Origin: Massospora cicadina
Taxonomy: Eukaryota; Entomophthoromycota; Entomophthoromycetes; Entomophthorales; Entomophthoraceae
Direction of reading: 5' to 3'
DNA length: 64,000 nt
Assembly (NCBI GenBank): GCA_022478985.1
Contig: JAKSZP010018534.1
Span: 1 to 64,000 of the forward strand
Part shown: positions 45,501-56,638 of the stretch, one piece after another
How positions within the stretch are numbered: the first letter of the stretch is position 1
How the letters are laid out: every line of letters begins with the position of its first letter
Made by a program: the position numbers and the translations under genes
Notes under the pieces: model-generated
Seen by the model: only the letters and a program-made list of their open reading frames with translations
Databases searched by the model: none
What the model was told of the DNA's origin: nothing

Positions 45501-46257
45501 TAATTTCACCAAATGGATCAATCTGTTGCTCTCCCTGCTCAGACTTCAAAAGCCAATGTCACCTTCTTACATTAATATATCTTCACGTGGCATGGTTGTC
45601 CTAGGTCCTCCTTTGTGACAATGGTAAAAACTTTACCTCCCAAGTGGTAGAGCTCCTCGCCACCTTCTTGGAAACACCACAATTTTCTTGGCCCCCTATA
45701 ACCCATCTAAAAATGGCGCCGTAGAAAGAATTAATGGAACTCTGGTCTCTATAATCCTCAAATTGTTTAATTCAGAACCTCTCCACTGGGATCTCTACTT
45801 ATTCAGTGCCCTCATGGCCTACCAGATTAGATGCCATCGCATCCTCAAGATGTCCCCTTTCTGTGTGTTGTATGGATGATAACCTGGGGTACCGGCATAT
45901 TAGTCAAAGATATTTTATCTAAAAAAACTAACCCTGAGCAAGCCATAAAAAGGTTGGTCCAGCATATCATCCAACTACAAACAGAGGCTATGACTAACTT
46001 GGCAAAGACTGTCACTAAAGAAGGCCAAGCTGCTAATAAGAGCCGGGTCCCTCTCCCTTCCTTCCAAAAAAAGACTTAGTACTGTAATACTACAATTGGA
46101 TCACCTATATAAGAGAAGCTTGGGTCATCAGGTTGGGACCTTTTGTAGTTACATATATTAAGGGGATAAATACTCTATCAAATCCCTTGCTTCTGGTTTT
46201 ACTGTCAACAAGGTCCATGGCCGTTTCTTGCGCCCCTATTCACCCCTAAAACTCTTA
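42519..46257 (+). pseudogene. pol of element O (protease, RT, RNase H, integrase)
   Basis: Protease: AILDTWSPVNVVN (about 42853), where D-T-G reads D-T-W. RT: DAGLLVPSQSPW (about 43862), HWVVMDHRKLNNLTKKDSYP (about 43938), FNSAMDLANGYWQMDL (about 44040) and an intact VIVYLDDLTIFSKT box (about 44234). RNase H: open at 44731-45186 (SVTEKECLTILLAVKYY, ending MNVNGLTRLP). Integrase: FDLVGPLPQ (about 45435), LCDNGKNFT-like second Asp (about 45615) and NGAVERINGTLVSI (about 45711); a tail frame runs to about 46079. RT catalytic residues survive, but frameshifts and stops break the polyprotein at many points. Confidence 0.9.
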
Positions 46258-46264
46258 AAGGGGG
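46257..46264 (+). promoter_or_regulatory. Polypurine tract of element O
   Basis: AAAGGGGG just before the 3' LTR. Confidence 0.7.
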
Positions 46265-46267
46265 TAA

Positions 46268-46982
46268 TGTTGGACAATTACAAGTCTGATAATGTGAGAA
46301 GAGCGTTTCAGAGGTAAATAACAATAATATCAGCCAAAAATTCTGGCTGATTTAAGAGGAATCCCTCAAATTGGGGTAATAATTTTTAAATATGTCTCAT
46401 CCAAATATCAAGAGTTTGGGTAGTCAGATTGCACCAACCATGTGGCGGAATCAGATGAGTCCATCAGAGGTTCCTCCCTGGGCCACTTGCAGTTTAATTC
46501 ACACACCTAAGCGGAGACCACCCCTTTTTATAGGGTGGAAGGGGTCCCGCTAAGTGAAAAATTTTCCCATACAATGATTGGGAAATATATTAAATCCTTA
46601 ACTCAAATACCTGTCTTACTTGTCATTGACCCTCCATCGGCCATTCTGTCAAAGCAAAGTAAGTCTTGAGAGCTCTGATAGATCAAAACCTAATGTTCCA
46701 TAATTTGGCTATACAGCTTAATCTTAAAAAGAGCTTTGATACAATTTGAATACTGAGCATTGAGATACCAAGAGGGTTTGCTTTTTACCCCTCCCGTTGA
46801 ATATAATAAAAACTTAAAAAATCAACATTTTATTATTGAAGTCGTCTTATTTAAGTACAAAGTGCCCAAAAATCCTCTGAAAATATTTATTCTAGTAGAT
46901 AGTGTTACTTCTCCTGCCATAAAGTTGTTAAAGTCAGGGTTCTAAAGCACTAACATGTATCTAAAACCCATTAATCTCAACA
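46268..46982 (+). repeat. 3' LTR of element O
   Basis: Starts TGTTGGACAATTACAAGTC, ends TTAATCTCAACA, and is followed by the CAGTC duplication. Confidence 0.92.
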
Positions 46983-46987
46983 CAGTC

Positions 46988-47791
46988 AATAAATCTTTTC
47001 CTGATTTGTCTGAAAAATTAATTTATAATATAGTTTAGGGTGTGATGCTGCAAATCACTCAGTAATTACTTTATTACAATATGATGAGTGTATGTTTGCA
47101 GACATTATAGTCACTGAGTAAGGTTATTAGTGATAAGCGATAGTGGAGCTTCCATTAGGTCACTCTGACCAAGTTGGTGAAGTGAACGAAGAGTTTTCCA
47201 AATTAGAACATTAAAAGAAATTTGAAATTCCCTGATTAGATACTACAACATCCTGTGGAGCGTACAGTGCACTGCCTATTTAATTCATATTTCTGGTGGT
47301 ATAAGCTCCCGCCATAGCATTAGCAAATCAAAATTATAACCTCCTCATTGTACCAAAAATCTTGTAAAATTTTTTTGTCAAATGCAATTTTAAGTAAAAA
47401 TACCCAAAAACTTTGGGGCAAACCCTGCCCTTTATATCAGAAGAAAATTAGAACTCTCAAGGAAGAATAAATTTGTAAATTTAATTTACAATGTCAGCAT
47501 AATTACCATCTAATAAAAATTGGTTGTAAAGAAAATAAGGGAAGTGTAAAAGAAGATTCTGAAAAATGTGGGATACTGTCAAGAATGAAAACAACAAATA
47601 CTATTTTTTCTGGGAATGCAAATAAGAACTATACAGGGTTAACGTCAGAAATCCTGGATCAAAAACATGGAGAAGTCTTCATGGAAGAAATTGATATTAG
47701 AGCCTTCTTTAGCTCCAGGGATTATAATGCCAGGCCACAGTGAATTTTGAGTACAACTGGGCAATTTGAGCAAAAAACTGATGAAGATGGA
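46988..47791 (+). pseudogene. Element N remnant between O and P
   Basis: It continues N after the CAGTC duplication: SLLVQSINKSFPDLSEKL can be read across the junction once O is removed. The rest is heavily mutated. By position it should be protease to early RT, but no diagnostic motif is visible. Confidence 0.45.
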
Positions 47792-48327
47792 TGTTGAGAC
47801 CAAGGGTTTAGACCTCTTGTCCCATTTTTAAAGGCCAGGGGACCCAAAGCTTCTAGGATTTGGAAAATACCTTTTTGCTTTTCTTGGTCAAAAAGCCTTT
47901 ACTCCAGATACTACATCTGGAGTGGTAATTGTTTAATTTTTGACCAAACTACTTAAAAAAGGTGAAAAGAGAGTAATCTGTATTTGCTTAGAATCAGAAT
48001 TAAAAAGGATATCAAGGAGGTTAATCAGTCCATTTGCATATGGTCCAAGCTAAGATCTATAACTGTTACAATTTGGGGATTCTGTAGCAGGCTTAATACT
48101 CAGTCATCTAGGATTTGCTCACCGTGTAGTTCAGGTTTGGTCCCCAATATTAGGGGTTTTGGGCGAGTAATATATGACCACATTAGCTGGCGATTGTCCC
48201 CAATGTCAAGATGGCTTGAAATTCGTTGGGGATTATCCCAAATAATGGTTTCAGCTAGTTTGATGGCTTTGGTTGATTCCCTATGTTTACCACACCCAAA
48301 TCTCCAATTTGGGTAGGAATTCTTACA
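47792..48327 (-). repeat. 3' LTR of element P
   Basis: On the plus strand it runs from TGTTGAGACC to ATTCTTACA. It matches 53261-53805. Confidence 0.92.
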
Positions 48328-48330
48328 ATG

Positions 48331-48339
48331 CGCCCCTCC
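48331..48339 (-). promoter_or_regulatory. Polypurine tract of element P
   Basis: Minus-strand GGAGGGGCG next to the 3' LTR. Confidence 0.65.
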
Positions 48340-48539
48340 AGATTTTGGCATAGGGGCAAAAACAGACAGAGAAAGCAACTATATACGCAGTTTACTACAG
48401 AGCTCTGAATGACCTCTACATTTGAGTGCTCATTTCCCTACTTATAAATGACTTTGTAAGGCCCTGACCAGTTGGTTCCCAATTTGTTGTCACGACCTCC
48501 AAACCTATGATGATAGAAAAGGACTAGGTCTTCCAGTTA

Positions 48540-51500
48540 GAAGTTGTGAAGGGGATAATGCTTATCATTAAATTGTTAGACTCTTTGATAGTTGTAGCAG
48601 ATAATTTCTCAGATGCCAAAGCCTGAAGTCAGATAATTTCATAAACAATACTTTGCATGGTGACTTCAGGGGCTTCAGGTGAGGCTTGGTCCAGCATAGC
48701 CTGCACTTTAGAAGCATCTGGGGATTTTTTCCGTACAACGTTTGGAAGGGCGACATCTTAGTTATTCACAGATAGCTTATCTATAGGCCAGAATTGCACT
48801 AGGAAAATATTTGGGTCAATGAAGGGGGTCACTCATAGCCATTTTCTGGAGGGTTTCAGTTAGAGTACCATTTACCAGCTCTACCATTCCATTTGTTTCA
48901 GGATGGTAGGGAGTAGAAAGTACCTGAGTGGTTCCCATCAGTTCAGCTAGATCTTTCACCAGTGACAATCGGAAGTTTTGCCCATTATTGGAAAGAATGA
49001 TGTTAAGGCACCCATGTTGGGTGATAATCTGATTATACAAATATGTGGCAGTAGCTTTTGCTGAAGCTGAGGGTAGAGATACTGATTTGATATACTTATT
49101 TAAATGGTCCACGGCTAGAAGGAGGGACTGATGATTATTAGAGGCTCGAGGGAGAGGTCCCACAACATCAATGCTAATAGTATGGAATAGTTCACAGGGT
49201 GGAACCACTGGATGTTGAAATCTGGGGATTAGGTCTGGTTTGACTTTTGTATACCAGTAAGGACTCTAGTACACCTGGATTGAAACAAGCATTCCTTCCT
49301 AGAACATTGAGTCTTTAGCCACACAGTAGGTTTTCCAAATTCCCTTATGGGCAACTTATTAATGTCCCTCCAGTATGACTTTGGTTCAAGCTGAAGGTCA
49401 GACATAGGGCACCCACTTTTTGGACACAAGTTTTCACAATTAACCGTTCTTGACTTTAAGATTTGCCAAGTTTTTTGCTAATTCCTTTTGAATAGTCAGG
49501 TATTTGCCCTTCCATAGATGCAACTTTGTTAAGAGGTTGTATAGTCGATCCTCTTCAGGGTCAGTTAAAGTTAATATGGGAAGCTGAGATAGGCAAACCG
49601 CAATTTGGTGTATGGCCATGGTCAATGGATAATAGAAAAGTCGTAATTTTAAAGTTTTATCGCCCATTGGGCTAATCTCCTGTCATGGTCCTTCATTTTC
49701 TGTAGCCATTGCAAGGAAGCATGGTCATTAATTATTGTACAATGTTTCCCATAAAAATAAGGTCAAAAATTCTTAATAGCCAGTAGGACCATATAAAACT
49801 TTTGCATTACATAATGCTATATTTGCATTTGGCTTAAAATAAGGTCTTTCTATAGTATTCAATAGGATGGTCCACTAAGTTTTTGTCATGTTGAGTATTA
49901 TATCTCTAATGGCTATATTGTTAGTATCATTAAAGAAGAAAAAAAGGTTTATTAAAATTTGTATGAATAAGTACTGGAGAGTGAAATAGACGCGTAGCAG
50001 GTCAAAGGCCTGCTTTTGCTCATTCTTCCACTGAAAGGGTATATCCTTCTTCAATAAATATACTAAAGCTCAGAGGTATTGGAAAAGTGTGAAATAAACT
50101 GGCGATAATATCCCACCATCCCTAAAAAGGCCTGTACATCACATAGGGATTTAGGAGAATATCTTAGAAATAGCCATGACCTTGTCATCCATCAGGGATA
50201 TTCCGGCTTTACTTACCTTATGGCCCAAAAAATCCATCTCGCTCTGAAAGAAAGAGCATTTTGACGGCTTTAGTTTTAAAGAAGATTGCTGTAACTGCTG
50301 AAAGACTTGCCTTATTTGATTAGGTGCTCAGTAGAGGTTCTTGAAAAAATGGTAATATCATCGAGATAAACTTGTAAACAGGAGCGTTTTTAGTCGCCTA
50401 AGAGTCCATCCATGGCATGATGGAAGGCAGCAGGGGCGTTACATAACCCCTGCAGCAATTTAGTGAACTTGAATAATCTTTCACTTGATATTAGAGCGCA
50501 ATTTTCACAATCCTCTGGTGACAAACCAACTTGTCATTATCCGCTGTCAAGATCCATAGCTGAAAATAGTGTGATCCCAACATCAAGCATAAGAAATCAT
50601 CTATACGCAGAAGAGGATAGCTATCTTTTTGTGATAGAATTGAGGCAGCGATAATCCATGACAACACAGTGGCCGCCATCCTTCTTCTGAATTAATAGGA
50701 GTGGGGAAGCCCACGGGATTTTAGTAGACACTTATAAACTGGCATTCAACACTTGCTGTAACTCTAAGACCACTTGAGCTTTCTCCACTTTGGAGTTTTG
50801 GTATGCCCAGGATTTAAATAGAGGGTGAGCCTCAGTCTCAATTTGGTTAATTACACCTGGACATTTATTTGTAGTCACTTGGGTTCAAGGAAAATAGTAT
50901 TGCCATAATCCTCAATGAGGTCTTTGACATTTTGGCGTTTGTTAGGTGTAAGATTATCTCCAATCCTGCTTTTGACCGGAGATATGATGGGTAGGGGATC
51001 AAATCCTAAATTCTGTAATGAGTCAAAACAGATCATATCAGCTAAATTTAATGGGACATACTTATACATAAGTGATAGGTGCATGCCGAAGGACTTGGAG
51101 GGTATGATTTATTAAATTTCCTAATAATAGTGAGATATATTTCCTGTAGGCAGGATCTAAAATACCAGGGCAGGTCAAAGCTTCTTTGATTGAAGGGTTT
51201 GGGTGTCCACTTAGCTCCAAAACTTTATTAGGATGGTTGAAAATCTGGATCGCTGTATTCACAATAACTTGTGAGCCAGAGGGTATTGTAGTAGGATGTG
51301 GGACATATAGATGGATCCCATCTTTGGCATCCACCACCTCTGAGTAACTTAGTTTTGTCTTCTAATACCTGATATTCAACTTTACAAATGAAGGAATTAT
51401 ATTTAATGAGACAGGTTCATTTTTTGGGGCTCTTTTCTCTTGACAGGGAGTTCAAATATTAATGGGATATGATATCCTAATAGTGAAAGGTACTTTTCTC

Positions 51501-51900
51501 TATGAATTATGATGCAGTTAATCTCCTGCATCAGTCGGACCCCAATAAGAAACTCATAAGTTTCGGTTTTAATGTAATGGTGGGGGCAGTAATCAAAGGT
51601 TCCCAAATTAAAGGGGTATGCGAATAGACTCATATCGCCTTAGTTGAATGAGTACAAGCCATCCCATATTTCAGCTTCATAAAACAAATTTGGAGCCATT
51701 TTTTATCTTTTGGATAAGTCAGGAGGAAATAACGTTAACTGGGGAACCAGTGTCAATTATCGCCAGGACTTTAACCTTATGTACAGCTACTCTACTTGAA
51801 CCACTAAAGATCCAAACTGGGAATTGACAGCTAGTAAAATTTTATTAGGGATTTGTAGCAAAGAAAGTGGAGAATTCTGCCGCGGCCAAGTTCAGGGATG
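48540..51900 (-). pseudogene. pol of element P (protease, RT, RNase H, integrase)
   Basis: Reading leftwards. Protease: LAIIDTGSPVN (about 51770), triad intact, and YEFLIGVRLM (about 51550). RT: FSAMDLDSG then stops (about 50570) and an intact VYLDDIT box (about 50370). RNase H: decayed, about 49900-49450. Integrase: SIDVVGPLPRA (about 49170), IILSNNGQNF (about 48995), where the second catalytic Asp is Asn, and NGMVELVNGTL (about 48880), where Glu is kept. An IN tail SPFQTLYGKNP is at about 48755. Several frameshifts, mostly in RT and RNase H. Confidence 0.88.
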
Positions 51901-53124
51901 TTCAACGCGCTTGGAAGTTTTATCTGCCAGTGCTTGGATTTCCATAGAAGAGCTAACCACCAAAATTTGTTTATTTAACTGTCTATCATAAAATTTAGAA
52001 AGTTGGAGATCTTTATTTTCTTAAATAAAAAGAGGTATGTCTACTTCTAAAGGCGCGGCTAACATAAAACATACTGAAATGCTGGGAGTAGAGCTAGATC
52101 TAGAACAAAGGGTCTTGAGGCACTTGATTACCTTCAGCATAGGAACCCAATGCCTTTAATGACTGATCTTTTGACGAATTATATTGAAGGTCGCAACAAA
52201 TGTCTACAGTGATGTTGGTTCTAATCAATGAGTGCAGTATAATTCAGGTGTAGGTGACTTGGGGGTGTAACCGCTAGCACTTGGGGCCAAGGCTTGTATT
52301 ATTATTAAGATGAGTGGGCCCAGTAGGTTTGAGTAGGTCTTACAGAATCTCCAACATAGCTTTTTTTATATGGAGGAGAGACGTCCAGTTAGACTTCACC
52401 GCTTTAAGATAAAGTAGAATATTAGGCATATTTATAAACTCCAAAAACAAAGCAGTGATGGCATCATCTAAAGTAAGACTTTTTCTGGCAACCAACGTTT
52501 GAGCCGCTAGGTAAAAATGGTGAGAGATCTCAATGACTGTTTCTCCTTGATTAAGGCTTATGCTCATAAAAGTTTGGTTATGGTTGGATAAAGTTAGGTC
52601 GCTCCCAAATTACCGAAGCAAGGCATTCTTGGCTTCATCCCAAGTCCATCAATGCATTAGATGAGGTACCATAATGTCCTGAGCTACATGACTAAGACAG
52701 TTAGTTAGGTGTTTCAGACCTTGGGTGTCAGTGGCTTCTTCCATAGCACTTTTGTAACAAAATAGGAAAGAGAAGATACCCCCTTCGCCTGGGATGTACT
52801 TCTCTTTTATCAACGGGTTTAATGTGCCATTGGGGGGTTAACGGCTGAACAATGTGAACAAACATCAGTGGGACGTTTTCACCTAAAGAGGAACTGATAC
52901 TGCTGGACGTTATGTAAGGGTGGAGGGTGTCCACTTTAATTTTGTAAGGTGTTAATATCCTCATTTATTGAGTCTACCCAATAGTGGGTGGCACAAAGGG
53001 CCAATATGGTAGCAACAAGAGGTATTAACTGTCAAATTACGCTTTTGAGCTTGGTAGTCACATCTCAAAGTTTGAGTTGATGTTGCTCAAGGGCAAGAAT
53101 TTGTTGCTCTATCCTGCGCATCAT
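51901..53124 (-). pseudogene. gag of element P
   Basis: The ATG at 53124 opens MMRRIEQQILALEQHQLKL, a coiled-coil start like that of O gag, then a stop. Further pieces (52964-52728 and 52567-52340) carry capsid-like helices (SLNQGETVIEISHHFYLAAQTL). No clear zinc knuckle was seen. Confidence 0.6.
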
Positions 53125-53238
53125 AGCAAGTAAATTTGTCAAGAGTTTAAATCATCCCTGATCTAAAAAAATTAAAAGCCAAATTGCTATTGTTCATTTT
53201 TTATTTATTTTATATTTTCATCAGGGAACTCGGGGTGT

Positions 53239-53256
53239 AACTGACAGGGAGCACCA
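53239..53256 (-). promoter_or_regulatory. Primer-binding site of element P
   Basis: The minus strand reads TGGTGCTCCCTGTCAGTT. It shares the first eight bases with the other elements and then diverges, so a different or variant primer is likely. Confidence 0.65.
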
Positions 53257-53260
53257 GTTT

Positions 53261-53805
53261 TGTTAGGTTAATGGGTTTAGACCTCTTTTCCCTTTTTAAC
53301 TTAAAGGCCAGAAAACCCAAAGCCCTTAGGGGCTGGAAAACACCTTTTTATTTTTTGGTCAAAAGGTCTTTACTCTTAATACAACGTCTGGAGTGGTAAT
53401 TCTTAAATTTACAGACCAATCTTTACTTAAAAAAGGTGAAAAGTGAGAGTACTTTTTATATGCTTAAAATCAAAATTATAAGGGAGATCAAGGAGGTTAC
53501 CCAGTCCATTTGCATATGGTCCAAGACAAGATCTATTTCGTTACAATTTGGGGATTCTGTAGCAGGCTTAGTAACTTGGTCAAATAAGACCTGCTTGCCA
53601 CATAGCTTAAGTTTGAACCCTGATATGAGGGGGTTTTGGGCGAATGATATGTGACCACATTAGTCTAAGATTGTCCTTAATGTCAAGATGGCTGGAAAAT
53701 CATCGGGGATTATCCCCAATAATGGCTTCAGTTAATTTGATGGCTCAAGTTCAATTCCCATCATCTACCTCATCTGAATCTCCAATTCGAGTAGGAATAC
53801 CAACA
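53261..53805 (-). repeat. 5' LTR of element P
   Basis: On the plus strand it runs from TGTTAGGTTAATGGG to AATACCAACA, then the ATGGA duplication. Confidence 0.92.
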
Positions 53806-53810
53806 ATGGA

Positions 53811-55340
53811 AAAAAACCAAGTAGTTGCATTTGAGAATTTAATCTAAATAGCAGAAATCAGAGTATTCAATGACTTTGGAACACTAACAGAGATTGGATT
53901 ACAGGAAGATTCTACCAATAACATCATTGTATTGGTCAATCAAGAGCAACTGGATGAGTTATAATAACATCAACTTGAAAAAGTGCTACGATTATTTTAG
54001 GAATGTTGGGTGATATTTTTCCAGGATAATCATGACCTTGGATGCACTAAATATGCTATCCTTAAGGTTGACATTGGGGAATACACATTTAGTAAAAATG
54101 TGACTTGTCCATTGATCCAATGCATCTGAAGCAATAGTCAGTGAAGAAATCAGTAAATTGATAGCATGGACTCCTTGTACTTTCGTAAAATTTATGGGTG
54201 AGACCAAACCTTTTGTGAGGAAACAGGATAGTTCAAAACAAGTGGTGATTGATTACCAATGATTTAATAAAGTCATTAGTTGGACACATATCTGCTGCTA
54301 AGGATAGACGACGCTCTCAATTGCCCAGGGGAAGCCAAGTTCTTTTCAGCATTGGATTCAATCTTAGGTATTCATAAATAAACTTGTTAAAAGAAGACCA
54401 AGAGAAGTGTGCAATAATCACCACATAATGGTTATACCATCCAATTAGAATGCCCCATGGATTATGTAATGCACCTTCTACTTTGTAGAGGGCGACAATT
54501 TCTATTTTATGTGACCTGAAGTTGTCTTGCAATTTAGTAAACTTGGATGACATCAGTTTTCCAGTAGGACATTCACGTATCACCTTGAACACTTGGAGGG
54601 AGTGTTTAAACATCAAGTGACAGCGAATTTAAAAAACAAGCAGAGGAAATGGCATTTAATCAAAACAAGAGTTTGAATATTTGGGGTTTGTGATAAAATT
54701 TGGCGTATTACAACTGCAGCTGAAGAAAAAAATGGCCATTGAATGGATGTCAATCCTTAAGAGTGGAAGGGACATATAAGTCATTCAAGGGATAATCAGA
54801 TACTATTTCCAGTTTATCAAGGATTTCGCTGGAAATTCCAAACCACTATTTCACTTATCTGAAGATCCAAATAAAGGATTCATATGAAATGAGGAGGACC
54901 AAGAAGCGTTTGATGAGCTCAGAAGATATCTAATGACTAGTCCTTTCCTCAAGTACCCAAATCTTAACTGGGAGCTTATAATTAAGATGGATGCCTCATT
55001 AAAGACAATCAGAGCTGTTAAGTCTAGTAGATGAAAACACAAAAAAAACATCTAGTGGCATATTTGAGTTGGACACCAATGCCAGCAAAAAGTAAATAAA
55101 ACATGACAAAGCATGAGTGCCTCAAGTAGATATACACCTACAAACAATTTTGAGTGTCTATCGATGGGATACTCTTCAAGGTTGTGATTGACCAATCATT
55201 TCTACAATGGTTGATATTCTTAAAGAATCAGAGGGGCGACTGGCTCAATGGGCTCTGAAACTGCAAGCCTATGATTTTGAGATTGTACACCAGGCAGGAG
55301 TAGCCCATTAGGACGCTGATGAATTATTAAAATTGTAGTC
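53811..55340 (+). pseudogene. Element N pol, last part (RT and RNase H)
   Basis: RT remains: LRIDDALNCPGEAKFFSALDSI (split over positions 54300-54360), a CAIIT-like block and a degraded palm. RNase H: wording near 54970-55150, and EGRLAQWALKLQAYDFEIVHQAG at about 55230-55300, ending DADELLKL. Integrase is missing because the JK LTR starts at 55341. Confidence 0.7.
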
Positions 55341-56572
55341 TGTTGGGATTTCAATATGATCACATTATCCAGCTTAATATTATTATTAATCTGCTTGTTC
55401 AATAGGGAATTTATCCCTCTAGTGGATGTGGAGCTACTGATTATGTATGATAACTATTGTATGTAGTATTATCACCAAACGAATATTTATCAATTCGCTG
55501 TGTTTTGATATGCCAGATCATTAATGTTCTAGCATGGATGATCCCCAAAAATAAAAAAGGGTTTAAGAAGGCAATCTTACTATTGATAGCTTGACAAGCA
55601 TGTAAGGAGTTGATCAGGTTTAGTTGCTAATTGACTAGGAATTTATAAGTTGCTGGGCGAGTAATGGCATCTGTAATAAAGCAACTTTCAAGTCAACCTT
55701 TTCAGGATTGTAACCGGATGTTTATGGATATGATTCACCTTACATAAGCAGGCTGTTACCTAAAAAGGGTGATCTGATTAGGGTTGAGCGAAGATATGGG
55801 GACACGTCCTTCGCTTCAACTTAGAAGAGTTGCATTGAGAGTTGGCATGAGAATCCAATTGAAACAGATGATGATTATCTTTTTTTAGTACTAGATGGTC
55901 CCAACCCAACAGATGATGATTATCTTTTTGTGTGAAACTGGAGAGTTAAAGTTAGTACAGCTGCCGTACTTAATAGGGGCGCCAACCAAATATTTGGGCG
56001 CCGAATTCCCTATAAAATTCTATGGTTTTTTCTTAATAAAGCAGATACAGATCAGATTAATTAAATATTTACTAATAAAGTTTTTATTTTAGGCTGTTTG
56101 CTCTTATGATTATAGTTGAAAGGACAAGAAAATAATTTATCTATAATATTGTGATCTCTGCAGACTCTGCATGATGATAAGAAAGAAGAACCGCTGAACC
56201 TAATCCTAGGTAAGTTCTACAGAAGTAATGGTAATGAGCCTCTGAACTTAGGCCAAGGTTAAGTTCTCTCAAAAAGAGAGAAATCCCTATCAATCTCTTG
56301 ACCATTTAAGATTAGGACAAGCACCAGTTTGGCATGGGACTTAACAACCATCTTGGCTAAAAGAAGCTCAACTAGAGTAGAAGTCTTCATACTATTACTG
56401 CCCCATAAATTTCATATCAACAATTCAAACAACGCACATACAAGTAACATTTCAGTTAAAAAAGGGAGCTGAAGCGAGTTACTATCTAAAAAGAGTAAAC
56501 AGAACCAGAATTAACCCCTTGGTGCTCATTCCAGAAGAGGAAGTTGAATAGCCACCAGTTCTAGTTTTAAAA
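55341..56572 (+). repeat. 5' LTR of element JK, with micro-insertion 3
   Basis: Starts TGTTGGGATTTCAATATG and ends CTAGTTTTAAAA (family end TTTTAACA). It has the hairpin motif at 56194-56214. Confidence 0.85.
55880..55907 (-). mobile_element. Micro-insertion 3: about 28-bp LINE 2 3' end with A7 tail
   Basis: On the minus strand it is GGTTGGGACCATCTAGTACT-type sequence plus seven A, with one further base that may be non-templated. Flanked by AACAGATGATGATTATC at 55863-55879 and 55908-55924. Sister LTRs at about 27520 and 63537 show the site without the insert. Confidence 0.9.
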
Positions 56573-56574
56573 TT

Positions 56575-56592
56575 TGGTTCTCACTATAGGGG
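56575..56592 (+). promoter_or_regulatory. Primer-binding site of element JK
   Basis: TGGTTCTCACTATAGGGG. It differs at two positions from the 18-mer of B, C, N and O. Confidence 0.7.
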
Positions 56593-56638
56593 GTAGTTTG
56601 AGTTTTAAGCCAAAGTTAATAAGAAGATTATATCAACA

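Larger units (their letters stand above)
40587..46982 (+). mobile_element. Full-length Ty3/gypsy element O, nested in N
   Basis: About 6.4 kb. LTRs 40587-41311 and 46268-46982, TSD CAGTC at 40582-40586 and 46983-46987, primer-binding site 41314, gag, PR-RT-RNase H-IN and a polypurine tract. Protein wording is closest to element C, but the LTR is different. It carries many stops. Confidence 0.95.
47792..53805 (-). mobile_element. Full-length Ty3/gypsy element P, minus strand, nested in N
   Basis: About 6.0 kb. LTRs 47792-48327 (3') and 53261-53805 (5'), TSD ATGGA at 47787-47791 and 53806-53810, primer-binding site on the minus strand ending at 53256, and gag then PR-RT-RNase H-IN read leftwards. 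Protein wording (GILDPAYRKYISLLLGNL, compare GILDPAYQRPITLLLGNL in C) puts it in the same clade as C and O. Confidence 0.95.
37840..55340 (+). mobile_element. Alpha-family Ty3/gypsy element N, split by O and P
   Basis: 5' LTR 37840-38952, primer-binding site 38955, gag from 39017 and knuckle at about 40155-40200. Pieces resume at 46988-47791 after element O and at 53811-55340 after element P. The last piece ends in RNase H, where the LTR of JK begins. The integrase and 3' LTR are not seen before the window ends. Order and wording match D and JK. Confidence 0.8.

Noticed and set aside
56512..56545. TTGGTGCTCATTCC near the end of the JK LTR as a primer-binding site
   Set aside because: It lies inside the LTR, as the D and L LTRs show the same place about 50 bases before their ends. 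The true site is at 56575.
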